In this document: one piece after another, positions 1 to 12,030 of the stretch
How positions within the stretch are numbered: the first letter of the stretch is position 1
Layout: each line of letters starts with the position of its first letter
Source of the DNA: Spisula solida
Taxonomy: Eukaryota > Mollusca > Bivalvia > Venerida > Mactridae
Assembly (NCBI GenBank): GCA_947247005.1
Contig: OX365960.1
Span: 17,449,533 to 17,513,532 of the forward strand
Direction: 5' to 3'
Length of the DNA stretch: 64,000 nt
Made by a program: the position numbers and the translations under genes
The notes under the pieces: generated by a model
Seen by the model: the letters and a program-made list of their open reading frames with translations, nothing else
Database searches by the model: none
What the model was told of the DNA's origin: nothing

Positions 1-2020
1 CAGCAGAATTCCTATGACTGGATACGATGTAGATTGGATACTGTCTGAGGCCGAGTATGATCTCCAGGTTTCCATATCGAACCACTGATGCGTATTTAAT
101 TCCTAGTACAACCATTCAGGTGACCATGTGTCTGTTGTGACCCTCGTACATGTGGTAATGTAAGTGATGCACATAATATCAAACTGGAAAATATAACAAA
201 CTGAGCGGCAGAACAATGTCCCAAAAGGCATACAATGTAGTAACAATAAAAAGGTAAATCTAGCGGCTCTAAGCCGAACACAATATATTGGGATATTAAC
301 CATGAAAATAACAATGGCTGCTATTGCCATAAGGGTGCGGTAGTGTGGGTGTAACTTTCGTCGTTGCTGTTTGAATGGCAAGTGAGCGTACTTGGCAAAC
401 CATGTGATATTTACGCTCGTTGAATATCGTAGTCACGCGAGAGTTACTATGACGACCACATTGCGTCGCCGGGTAGCGACTAAAGGACATTGTGTGTACA
501 CCCGGCGACCACGTGAATTTCCTGTAATAAATTAGATTAATTCATAAATGAATTAATCTTCATTATTTTCTAATGATGTCTAAAAATGTTCCTTGAGATA
601 ACCAAAGACCCTTCTTACAAAACACTATACGCAATAGGGGAGGTAAGAAGTCAAGCGCGCGAGAAAAATGGCGGTCGGTTAGCTTCTTAGACTGTCCCTC
701 GGAAACGGGAAGAAGTTGTTTTACGCGCAATTTCATTTGTCTGCCATCTTCGCTTCGGTCAAGTAAGTTCAGCCTACACTCGGTAAAATAACTTAAAGTA
801 CTTGTTTTAAACAAGGAAAACTGTCTTTTATAAACATAATTAACGTAGTTAAACAAATAAATCAACTTTCGATATTAGTTTACATCATAAAGTTTGATAA
901 ACGAAGCGTATCCAAATTGGTTCGTACCCAAATTATTGTCAACAACAAAAATCGACCAAGAAACCATTTATTGTGAATTAATAATCAACAATAATTTTGT
1001 GTTAGATGACCATGTTACTTGATCTTATAATGTAGGACAACTGTCTACTGCTGTTTTGTCAATACAGATCTCCGTGAAAAAATATGAGAATTGACCAAAA
1101 TACAAACAATGTAACTTTTATGAGTATAAGCAAGTTTTTTTGGGGAAAACGGTAAAAATATAACAAAGATCATGAATTCCTCGGTGCTTGTTGTCTGTGG
1201 ATACAATGAACACCACAAGACCGAAGAAGTACAGTTGTCCCAAGACCCTTCAAAGATCCCTCGGATCCAGTTAAGGTCTGTGTTGGTTGACCCACGTTTA
1301 ACAAAGTTTCTGTCGTGTTGATCGGTGTTCATCTGTCGCTCTGCTGTGACTGTCCATGACAGTATGTAGCTACCGTGTGACCACCGGTGTGATGCCGTCA
1401 TTAGAGCGGGCATTGACCTTTAGAAGCGGTATCAACAATATGTTTAACCAATCGATTATCGATTCACATTTTAGAATATCGATACCTGGGTAAATGAATG
1501 GAACCACCAAAAGTCCTCCTTTTCCTGCACAAAACAGTCCCTCTGTTAAAATGGAAGTTCACAAATTGTAAAAATGGGTTAAGTCTAAACAGTAACTCTA
1601 ACCAAAGGTGCTATCTCAAAGCTGAATATATCACATAACTTGCGGTCCAGGAGTGCCGTAAAGCCGTGCCGTAACTATCATTCGGCACTCCCAGACAGTG
1701 CGATAAATATTTAAATTAGCTTGACGCGACGTTAGCCAATCCATGCATTGATCCGTCAATGACGTCAGGATAATATCAACGTCGCCATGACGTCGCGCTC
1801 ATTGTACTGCTGAATTTTGGCTGACACATATGACATACTCGGCAAAGCCTCGTGTCATATCATTTTGTCCACTCGTTTAATAAAACTCGTATGTAATGAG
1901 CACTCATGCAAGATCCTCTATATATACCCAACATGTACAGTGTAGAATACAGTGGCTAAAAAGGGATCATTGACTGAAGGGCATGTTTCTTGTTCGTCTA
2001 TATGTGTAACTGTATAATAA
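1..2020. other. Intergenic or intronic DNA, no recognised gene
   Basis: I find no domain, transposon end or RNA gene here. About 1190-1413 is richer in G and C than its surroundings and holds a minus-strand open frame of about 120 codons from 1413 to 1045. Its translation matches no family I know, and I saw no clear splice site beside it. A short inverted repeat (GGAGTGCCG / CGGCACTCC) lies near 1650-1693. Confidence 0.4.
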
Positions 2021-2342
2021 TGCATGCCTAGACACCAACTATTTTGGCCACTGATCCGACAGGGCAAGAGCGCCCAATTTGTAAATAGGACAGTTACTGG
2101 TCCTCCAGAATTTTCACTGGTCCAGACCGTCCTTCTGGATTTTCACTGGGCTCGGACCAGTGTTAGTGTCGAGCCCTGCAATGTACCACCGATGCTTGTC
2201 TCCGGATATATTGGAATCATCGATACGCGTTGGGTATTATCATCCAGAAACGTGTATGTTGATAGAAATGTTTATGATATTATTTCTGATGATATGATCA
2301 AATTGCAAAACTCGAGCGAAACCGAGTCTTATTTTATGTTAG

Positions 2343-3014
2343 TTGGTGGCCTTAATTCAACTAACAGACTATGTTAGCAACGATAATGTATTTTTGATAG
2401 ACCAGGGTGTATTGCCTGATGAATATTTAAACGACCGTGTATTGCCTAGGAGATCACATGATTTTAGCTGTAACTCGAATGGACATTTGTTGATTGATTT
2501 TTTACGACAATCTGGTTTGCGTATTGCTAATGGTCGTGTGTGCGATGACCCGGGCCAATTTACATATGTAAGCAAGAATGGCTCCAGTGTGGTAGATTAT
2601 TGCATTGTAAATCAGGAATTACTAAATTATTTTTCGTACTTTCAAGTTCATAACCCAAATATACTGTCTGATCATTGCTTGATAGAATTTTCGTTTATTG
2701 CAGGCGAACATTTTGATAGTATAAGTTCTTGCAATGTTGATAAGTCTTCTGTAGAAGATACTTATTCTAATACAACTATGTACAATAAGTGGGATCCTAG
2801 TAGAAAGGACAGTTATGTACAACTTCTCCAATCGAGCGATTTTACACCGTTTATTAATGACTTGTCTGATAATGTATCACGTGCTAACACATCACATGAC
2901 ATTGATTTTTCTATAAATAGATTCATTAAAATTTTAATGATGTATGTAAACCTTTATTCGGTAAGGTTTATAATTCTAATACTACGCGTAGCGGCCAATC
3001 GTCAGCTAATCTAG
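2343..3014 (+). pseudogene. LINE endonuclease C-terminal fragment
   Basis: The translation has the typical end of an APE-like endonuclease: NGHLLIDFLRQSGLRIANGR, then SSVVDYCIVN, then NILSDHCLIEF, where SDH is the conserved catalytic histidine motif. The preceding stretch (2170-2377) lies in another frame and keeps a degraded GDxN motif as GGLN. A frameshift near 2350 therefore separates two conserved endonuclease blocks. The frame ends at 3014, before the reverse transcriptase. This part cannot make a working enzyme. Confidence 0.8.
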
Positions 3015-3079
3015 ACAATCGAATAATTTTTGATGATACGTGCAAATCAGCGCGACAGTCTTATTATAGTTGCCTAAAT

Positions 3080-5071
3080 GTGTACCGCCGTGATAAATCA
3101 GACATAAATCGAATAAACATGATAAATGCTCGCACTTTATATAAGAACTGTGTTAGACTTTTTAATTTTTTAAACAGCAGACGAACTGATAAATTGAGAA
3201 AAGCAAATTCGACGAACGCCAAATTGTATTGGAAATTACTCAAAGAGGGTTCATGTGTCAAGGGCAATAATAATATACCTTTAAACTCATTTTCGGAATA
3301 TTTCCGAGCTATTAATAATCCATCGGATCCATTTTTCCAACCTGACGAAGATGTCATACATTTTAACGAAATTTATTTAAATTCTGAAGTTAAGATTATG
3401 TTTGATGAATTGGATCTCCCATTCACTACTGAAGAGTTAAGTAAAGGGGTTTCCGAATTATCATTAGGACGCAGTGCAGGCCCTGATTGTATTTTAAATG
3501 AATTTTTAATTGATGGACATGACACATTAGCGCCCTACTTTTTGGAATTGTTTAATAAAATTTTAAGCCTTGGTTATTTCCCCGAGTCATGGGGCGAAGG
3601 ATTTATAATTCCTTTACACAAAAAGGCAGCGTTCATAATGTAAATAATTATAGGGGAATTACTTTACTTAGTACAATCGGTAAACTGTTTACACGATTAG
3701 TTAATAATAGATTGTCATATTGGACGGAGGAGTATTATATTTATATTGAGGCACAAGCAGGCTTTAGATCTAAAATGGGCACGTGTGACAATATTTTTGC
3801 TTTACATGGTCTTATTAATCATTATATAAATAATAACAAGAAATTATATTGTGTTTTTATTGATTTCAGCAAAGCGTTTGATTATGTTGTTCATGAAAAT
3901 ATTTGGTATAAACTTATCAAACTGGGCATAAGGGGAAACCTGTTTAGCGTAATCAAGTCAATGTACGAATCGGTGAAATCTAGGGTTAAAATCGGAAACA
4001 AACTAGGAGAAAGCTTTGAGTGTTTACTTGGTGTTAGGCAAGGCGAATGTCTGAGCCCATTTTTATTTTCACATCTTAATAGTTCAACAGTTTTGTACAT
4101 GCTTGAACAATTGCGATAATATGGTTTCAGGTATGTAATTCTCAGGCATAGAAGGCATAGATACAGGTTTTATGAAGTTATATTTATTAATGTACGCCGA
4201 TGGCATTGTCATACTTGCAGAATCTGCAGACAGTTTGCAGAAAGGTCTAAACATTTTAAACGAATATTGTAGTCGTTGGAAATTAAAAGTTAATAAAGAA
4301 AAAACTAAAGTAATTGTGTTTAGGAAAGGCGGTCCATTACCGAAAAATTTAAAGTTTTATTACGACAATACTATTTTGGAAATTGTTAGTAGATTTACTT
4401 ATCTAGGCATTGTATTTACATGCGGTGGCTCCTTTATTGAAACTCAGTTATCATTATCTGGTCAAGCCAACAAGGGCATTTTCTTGTTTAAAAAATATTT
4501 GTCAAAATTCACCAACATTAGTATTCAACATTCGTTAGAAATATTTGATAAGCTTATTACACCAATTCTAAATTATGGTAGTCAGATTTGGGGCTTTCAC
4601 AAAGCCAATCAAATAGAACGAGTGCATTTAAAATTTTGCAAAAGTTTATTAGGTGTCAAAACTTCAACTCAAAATAATATCATTAAGTTCTGGTTGAAAA
4701 TAATCATATCAAACGATAGAAAACTTATACGAATAATTTATAATGTTTTATTAACAGACATTGATAGACACCCGAATAAAAGCAACTGGGCTTCAATAGT
4801 AAGAGATATGTTAAATAACTTAGGATTTGGGGTTGTTTGGATATCACAAAGTGTAGGCAATTCCACAACATTTTTGTCAATTCTGAAAACACGCTTAAAA
4901 GATACGTTTATTCAAAATTGGAATTCCAGGTTATTTGATTCGAGCAGGGCATTGTTTTACAGAAATTTTGATACTTTTGAGTTTAAAGAATATCTTAACA
5001 TGGTAAACATTTCGAAATACAGAATTGCATTAACTCGATTGAGAGTGTCATCACACAGACTCAATATTTAG
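3080..5071 (+). pseudogene. LINE reverse transcriptase, three frames, catalytic motif damaged
   Basis: Motifs appear in family order: GRSAGPD and LPLHKK-like text (3080-3643), YRGITLLSTIGKLF, QAGFR, FIDFSKAFD and GVRQGE (3640-4119), then LLMYADGIVI and the thumb (4172-5071). Frame changes occur near 3625 and 4120-4170. The catalytic YADD motif reads YADG at about 4193-4204, so one of the metal-binding aspartates is gone. The FIDFSKAFD motif, which holds the first catalytic aspartate, is intact. After the TAG at 5071 the same frame continues with CRVCNKLEDEYHFLFEC, and the end of the protein is readable to a TGA at 5331-5333. Confidence 0.88.
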
Positions 5072-5738
5072 AGAGGCAGATGGCAACAGCCAAGCTTACC
5101 AATTAATGAACGCTTATGTCGTGTCTGCAACAAACTTGAAGACGAATATCATTTCCTGTTTGAATGTGAACTTTATAAAGACCTGAGAATTACATACCTG
5201 AAACCATATTATCGCAATTGTTCAAGCATGTACAAAACTTTTGAACTATTAAGATGTGAAAAATAACGAAATCATTCGAAATCTAGCTGTATATGTTTTC
5301 AAAGCCTTCGAAGTTAAAACAAAAAACGAGTGACAATTTACAAACGCTGCTCTGTTCATTTGATAATTTTGTTTAAATAACATGCAGTGTGCGTTAAGTA
5401 ATTTTGTTTGTATAATATGCATGTCTACCAGTATGATCTTTGAATAGGGAAAATTATGTAACAACTATGTATAAATGTATGAATTTAATAGTTATGGTAC
5501 ATCAATTCAAATATGAACATTTTGTAATGCTGTATTGACTGATTATTCCATGATCCCTCATTTTATTAATGTTGTAAATTCACTGTAAACTATTTAAACT
5601 ATCGGATATCCATTGAACTGTATGTATTAATATGTAGTTATCTGTTGATAATTTGATGTTTGTCCAGGGGCCATATTGGCCCATTTCAAACTAAGTAATA
5701 TGTTGTATCAATACTGAATAAAAGTCTTCTTCTTCTTC

Positions 5739-6414
5739 TATCAATGACAGCTCTAGTCGTCATTCAAGAAAGTGCTAAAAACACACTGTTCTTAAAACCA
5801 TATTCTGGCTGATTATCATTTTGACTTCTTAGGGATCTCCCAAACACAAATGGAACACAAATGCTATGTTTTATACCAGGTTTCCAACGAGCGTATTATT
5901 TCTGCGCTTATTTTTTCGGCACAAAATAACAGCTCAAATACACGCCATGAAGCCGAAAACAGACGCTTTTTTTGGATAAAAATTACCTTTCATCGATATT
6001 TCAAAGAAAAAATATGTTTTTTTTCAGCGCGGTAAACGCATCAATGGAAACGGCAACATGCAATATAGTCTGTAGTAAAATATATTTATTCAGCGTGTGT
6101 TACGTGTAAATACACGCCTAAAATGCGTATGTTTTACGCTTCATGGAAACGGGGCTTAACTTGAAAAATGTGTATATTTTTGGCAATTGGAATATGGAAT
6201 AAAATAGAATTTTTCAAATATAAAGGATTTTTAAGATATCTTTTACTTAAGCTTAACAACAAAGATGATTAACAATTTGTTTTTCATGTTTAAAACTTTA
6301 AAAAAGAATAATTTATACCTCTTCCTATATGCCGCCTATTGGCTGGCCCCCCTGACCATAAATTCTGGATTCCGGAAAAAGGGTTCTATCCAGTTATGAC
6401 GATATAGGGAATAG
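5739..6414. repeat. Possible MITE-like segment between LINE and the 4.2-kb element
   Basis: No gene is seen. About 5878-6160 is bounded by loosely inverted ends (AGGTTTCCAACGAGCG on the left; ACGCTTCATGGAAACGGGGC on the right) and contains 'acacgcc' phrases. This resembles a small non-autonomous DNA element, but I could not define target duplications. Confidence 0.3.
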
Positions 6415-7349
6415 CAGTGGTATGCCACACCCTTGTTACCCTGATAAAACAACATGATTGGATATTCCCAACATGATTGAAAAATGGCGGATGTATGTTT
6501 ACATATTCATCGCATTTTCGGCAAATTCTTCAAAATCTACGGGTTTAACCACCTTCTGATGCTGTATGAAGATAAACTTGTACATTCCTTCCATGAAACT
6601 AAAACTATTTATCCGCATGTTTGTGAATGTGATACACAATACGATAAAAAGTTAGAAAAATCTGTGTTGGATTTATTTGACAGTCTATAAAACATATATA
6701 TTGTTGTTTATTTTTGGTTAAGATCTTTTGTTTATACAGCTCATTCATTTCACTATCAAACTTAGTTTAGAGTAAGTTATTTACATTTGCCGTTTCTACG
6801 TGATAACTATTTAAAGTAACCCATGTGTGAAAAATGGATAAAAACCAACATGATTGAGGATAAAGATCAACATGATTTATCTTTTAAAGAGGATACTGAC
6901 CAACATTGAATTTTCATTGATGCACTGCAGTGCGAATTTAATATGTAGCTTCACTATTGGAAGAATAATGGGATGACCCCAACACGTACGTAGGAGTAGA
7001 TAACTCTATGAAGTATTTATCGGAAATATGTCCCTTTTTTCAACTTCGTGCAAATTTGTAAGTTTACGTTCAAGGTATTAACCTATAATATCTAAGTGCA
7101 TGTTCATATTGCTGTGATACTTTGCATACTTGTCAACCGTCTTGACCACGACATCTGCACTCTATCAAGCATGTTCTTGAATGTTATGCCCCATTTGGAC
7201 TAATGTACTTAGAAATACAAACGTTTACAGTTTATGTACACAATTTTAACCTCTAAGACATGTATCTTTGATACTTTGCATACTTTAGCACCATCATGAC
7301 GCCATGACCTCCACATGAATAGGCAACTCTATCAAATATATACTGAGTA

Positions 7350-8222
7350 CATCTAGAAACGCAACACTGGGTTCTACTGTCAATATTTGTTCAATCTGAT
7401 GATGGACAATCAAACTACATTAATTTTACTTGATGCTGTTTTATTTCATTATCAATACATCTGTAACATTTTATCACATAGAGCTACATTTAGGTGCAGA
7501 GCAGTGTTTTGGTGTATAGTGCGGCCGAAAAATAACGGAACATAAATATAGTGCGGCCGAAAAATAACGATTTTTTTTTATAAATTAGCTATTTTTTCGG
7601 AATCGTTGTTTTATGTCAATGTGTAAAGTATTGATCAAATATTGATTGATTACTTATTCATGATGAGCAACAAGTTGTTGAACACTGTCGGCAGCAGTTG
7701 TGAGCCTGATCTGGAGCTGTTTCACGCTGTCTCATTCATCCTGTGGGAGGCTTGTTACGCATGCATGACCTGAACTTAGCCTGTCGCAAATGGTGCCAGT
7801 GTGTTGGTAGCGTGTCTCTAGATGAGAAATGTTCGATGTATGACAATAAACCGTTGTGCAAACTCCTGTTAAACATCTCTGTCATAAGCATCCGGATGGC
7901 TTGATTTTGCTCATATTCGGACAATCATGGCATTTTTATTCCTGAACATATGCCATTTCTTTTGTGATTTTCTTTTTATTAGCAAACTTTACAAAACGTT
8001 CAATTCAATTTATACCAAGATTTATCATGCGTAATTGGTGCACGTGGAAATCATGCCTTTTGTGATTATATCGGTGCACGGGATTTACGTAACACGATCG
8101 ATAAAAGTTGGATGATGGCCAAGTTTCTACAAGATTATACAACATTACTACACAAAATTCAAATATACATGTATAATGCAAGTAAGAAAAAAATGGGGAT
8201 AAAACCGTTGCGTTTCTAGATG
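7350..8222 (-). mobile_element. Tc1/mariner relic with degraded transposase N-terminus
   Basis: Terminal inverted repeats CATCTAGAAACGCAAC (7350-7365) and its complement (8207-8222) are flanked by TA at 7348-7349 and 8223-8224, the TA target duplication of Tc1/mariner elements. On the minus strand around 7924-7670 the translation looks like the N-terminal DNA-binding part of a Tc1-type transposase: NQAIRMLMT in one frame, then TRYQHTGTICDRLSSGH in another, then RLTTAAD. The catalytic DDE part is absent. It is frameshifted and internally deleted (873 bp), so it cannot move itself. It is nested in the 4.2-kb element. Confidence 0.72.
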
Positions 8223-8524
8223 TACTAAGTATATGTTGAAATTATGTCCCCTTTTTTAAATTAGAAATACAATTTGGCATCATTCAAGACATGCTCACAG
8301 CGTTTAGCCTGGTCCCCATAATTCACTGTTCCTATTCCCGGTGAATTTTGCACATTTAGATACATGTGTTAAATTTACCTGTCTTGACTTATTATGAATT
8401 TTACCAACATATAGCAGAAAAAAGTATTTAACTAGAAATATGTCCACAGGACACGGATGGCCCCGCTAAAAGCTGTCATCAGACATCTAAGTATAAAGCT
8501 ATGCAAATGGAATAACTTGAAACA

Positions 8525-9301
8525 AGTTTGTAAATGCTTAAATGTGACATTGAACAGCAGACAAGAGCTTGGTCTGTAAGTGTGACCTTTACATTTGAGT
8601 CAGAGGGTGTAAATGCGAATGTAACCAAGTAATTTAAAAATCCAGAACGAAATAACAAAAAAAAAAAAAGCAGACCAGAAGCGTATACTTGTGCCTTTTA
8701 ACTTTTAATCTCTAAGTATGACCTTGACCTTTGCGTTAGGGACCTGGGTTTTGCGCTTGTCACCTCGTCTTGATGATGTGAACATTTGTGGCAAGTAATA
8801 TTAATATGAAATAAGAAATGACATAGTTACAGAGCTGACATGAATCACATGCCTATTTGAGCTTTTTTACCTTCGATCTCTAAGTGTGACCTTTACCTTT
8901 GAGCAAGGGACCTAGGTCTTGCGCATAACACGCCGTCTCGATGTGGTAAACATTTGTACCAACTGTTATAAATATCCAATAAGAAATGACATAGTTACAG
9001 AGCGGACATGAATCACATGCCTATTTGAGAATTTTAACTTTTGATCTCTAAGTGTGACCTTGCCCTTTAAGTTAGGGACCTGGGTCTTGCACATGGCACA
9101 CCACCTTGATGTGGTGAACATTTGTACCAAATATTATAAAATATCCAATAGGAGATGACAAAATTACAGAGCGGACACGAATCACATGCCTATTTGAGAT
9201 TTTTAACCTTTTGATTTGATCTCTAATTGTGACCTTGACCTTTAAGTTAGGGACCTGGGTTTTGTGCATGACACATCGTCTTGATGTGGTGAACATTTGT
9301 A
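8525..9301. repeat. Mollusc-type tandem repeat, unit about 170-180 bp
   Basis: The phrase 'atctctaagtgtgacctt...agggacctgggtcttg...gatgtggtgaacatttgtacc' returns at about 8704, 8873, 9039 and 9219. Two short minus-strand frames in the array are by-products of the repeat. Related single copies occur at 60.6 and 61.5 kb. Confidence 0.8.
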
Positions 9302-10036
9302 CCTATTTTTGGTAGGCGTAAGCCTCTCTATACTACCATTGCCCATTTCTTAATGCAACCTGGACCGCCTTTATGCTGCTATGTGAATCCGCATTCAAGT
9401 AGTTCCAGAAACTGTCAACATTCCCAATAATTATTGTGAAACTGTTCATTGAATCAATATTTTTGCAGATAATCACTCAGCCGGGGAGATATCGAACTTG
9501 TTTCGTAATATGAAAATGGAAGTGTTCATCAAATGTCCCAGCCGTATAGCTATTTTTAGAAATTTCAGACCAGGGTCACGTGACGGTTTTATCATTTAAT
9601 CGTATATCGTTATGTTATGCAATCATATGGTGTGGCTATACTAGCCACTTTCTAGAGATGTCTAACGCTGTGATGGAAGTGATTACAAGACGGTACTGTA
9701 GAATCTGATAAATAGGCGCGCAGTATTATTTTAAAACCACTTTTGATATACGCATTCAATACACGTATTACATATACATCAATATGCCCCTTTTTACAAT
9801 TATTTAGATACCCTAGATACCTATACATGTATAGTCACATATGCCTATTTTGACATTCAAGACAAGATCGGCAGTAAGAAAACGAACGTTAAACGTGTAA
9901 AGTCGTTTAAGCTTTAGTAGCAGCAACCAGATCGCCTCCCATCAGCACTCTTAGTGCTTTGATTATTAAATGTCCTAAAAGCATGTGCTATAGACTGGGT
10001 GTGAAATGCCTTACATCGGGTAGGCTCATAAACCTG
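9302..10036. other. No gene seen inside the 4.2-kb element
   Basis: AT-rich sequence without a recognisable coding region, hairpin or repeat family. It lies between the tandem array and the right arm of the inverted-repeat element. Confidence 0.4.
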
Positions 10037-10739
10037 CTACCACAATTCATGAGCACACTTCTTTAATGTACAATTATTTGTACCTTGAGAATCCCATTGG
10101 CAAGATTTCAATTTGTAATGTTGGTTTTTATCCACAATCATGTTGGCCAGTATCCTAATAAATTTAACAATCACGTCGGTCAGTATCCAAAAAATACTAC
10201 ACATGTTTGAATTATTGTAGGTGAGCGTTAATTTATCTAAGATTTTAAAAAATTGAAACGTCCAAATCATATTTTATACAACTGCCGATACTTCCCAAAT
10301 GATATGCATTACATAGAGTCCAATAAATGAGTTTTACAACGTTTTTAAGTACAAAACTCATTCTCAAATGCAAAATTTACACATTCTTTAAGGCTTTACA
10401 TAGTGAAAAATATTACCTATATGCAAATTGTTTTGTGCAAATAGTACATTTTCTTCATATGTTGATTATGTAATATTGAAATAAACAATCTGGATAGTTT
10501 ATATGGAAAATATTGCAAAAACAATGCACTTATCACATTTTTCATGTCGGCCATTTTTCAATCATGTTGGGAATATCCAATCATGTTGTTTTATCAGGGT
10601 AACAAGGGTGTGCCACAGTGTTCTTAAAACATTTTCACAATAGTTACATTGTGACTCACTGAACTTATGTAATGCTTAACTTTTACTTCCGGCAGTTGGA
10701 GTAATGTGCGTGTGGACTGGCCATACGGCTTACAAAGAC

Positions 10740-12030
10740 GCATCGCCGTCAACAGCCATTTCTCTGTAACTAGCATGTAGAATTTCATGGAACTTAATTA
10801 AAATAAATATGAACAACCATACAGTACTTTGATGATGCCCGTCAGTTGTTTTTCCTTAGAGAGTCATTTACCTTGATTTATTAAATATTTCTGTCTGTCC
10901 TTCCGTCTGCAGCCGTTTTTCTACTAACGGGTACATTTTTAAGCAACTTGAAATAAAAAAGTCATAATGCCCGTCCAGTTTGTTTCAGTTGGTCAATTTT
11001 CCTTAATAGTTATTGCCCATGATTTATTGTATAATTCACTCTGACCGTTCAATCGCATTCCTTTCTTTGTAACTAGCTAGCAGAATTTCACAAAACTTAA
11101 ATGAATATGAGCACCAATTACTGTGATGATGACTGTCAAGTTTCATTATTGGTAAATTTTCCAAATTGATTTATTGAAAAAAATTCATCCGCCGGTCCAT
11201 TTGCATTCAGTTCTTTGTAATTAGCTGGTAGAATTTCATGTAACTTAAAATGAATATGAACGCACATTCTGTGTGTCAATGTTTCTTTGAGTTGTTGAAT
11301 TACCTCCGTCCGTTCATTCGAGTAAATTCTTTGTAACTAGCTGGTAAAATTACATGAAACTTAAAACGAATATGAATGCTCATACTAAGATGATGCCCGT
11401 CAAGTTTTGTTATTGGTCAATTTTCTTTAGAGTTATTGCCCTTGATGTATTGAAGAATTCACTCTGCCTGTCCATTCACATTCATTTCTTTGTAAATAGC
11501 TGGTAGGATTTCATGAAACTTAAAATGAATAGGAACGCTCATACTGTGATGTCCGTCAAGTTTTTAGCTCACCTGAGCACTCGTGAACATTTTTTACCTA
11601 ATCTATATGAAACTTGGACACAATATTTGTCGCTATGAAATCTAAGTCAAGTGCGTAACTGGGTCATCTGGGGTAAAAAACTAGGTCACAAAGTCACATC
11701 AAATTAAAACCGTGTTTACACTCTAGTGGTCACATTTTTGATGTTATATTAATGACAATTGTGTCACAATGTGTAGCTTTATGAAATGTATGTCTAGTTT
11801 AAAACTGAGTCATCTGGGGTAAAAAAAAACTAGGTCACCAGGTCACTGATTCTGCCTAAACTGCTAGCCATCATGTGAGCTCTTTAGAGCCAATGGCCAT
11901 CTTCTTGTATTGGTCAATTTTCCTTAGAGTTATTGCCCTTGAGTTATTGAAAATTCTATCTGAATTACATGAAATTTAAAATAAATACAAAATGTATGAA
12001 CAACCATACTGTGAAGATACCCCTCAGTAA
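10740..12030. repeat. Degenerate tandem array with 'tttgtaactagctggtagaatttcatg' units, interrupted
   Basis: Units of roughly 150-190 bp repeat 'ctttgtaactagctggtag', 'catgaaacttaaaatgaa' and 'ggtcaattttccttagagtt' from about 10740 to 11565, and again from about 11912 to 12030. The block in between (about 11567-11911) starts AGCTCACCTGAGCAC and ends in 'ccatcttcttgt'. It is another widespread mollusc repeat that appears to have inserted in the array between 'gtcaagtttt' and 'attggtcaatt'. Confidence 0.75.

Larger units (their letters stand above)
2100..5738 (+). pseudogene. Dead non-LTR (LINE) retrotransposon: endonuclease end, reverse transcriptase, 3' tail
   Basis: This is a decayed copy of a LINE, an element that copies itself by nicking DNA and reverse transcribing its own RNA. 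In order, I see the C-terminal part of an APE-type endonuclease (about 2170-2700), a reverse transcriptase (3080-5071), a Cys/His-type C-terminal region (about 5085-5333) and a 3' UTR ending in AATAAA followed by a (CTT)n tail at 5716-5738. The reading frame shifts several times, near 2350, 3010-3080, 3625 and 4120-4170, and a TAG stops it at 5069-5071. The N-terminal endonuclease is missing or unrecognisable. The family looks like the jockey/CR1/L2 side of the LINE tree, but I cannot place it further. The 5' boundary is uncertain. Confidence 0.88.
6420..10615. mobile_element. 4.2-kb inverted-repeat DNA element with CAACATGATT subterminal repeats
   Basis: About 65 bp at 6424-6487 returns as its reverse complement at 10549-10613, sharing CACCCTTGTTACCC and two CAACATGATT units. 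Further copies of CAACATGATT lie inside the left end (about 6848-6900) and inverted inside the right end (about 10130-10180), as expected for subterminal protein-binding repeats. CAGTG flanks both ends (6415-6419 and 10616-10620), a tentative 5-bp target duplication. The first few bases of the two ends do not match perfectly, so the exact edges are uncertain. No transposase is visible. A 68-codon frame starting at 6484 and a 77-codon minus frame (10270-10037) lie in the arms and are unrecognised. Inside are a Tc1/mariner relic and tandem repeats. Confidence 0.7.

Noticed and set aside
8525..12030. Tandem arrays read as CRISPR-like repeats.
   Set aside because: Units are 150-180 bp and degenerate with no short identical repeats or unique spacers; this is eukaryotic satellite-like DNA.
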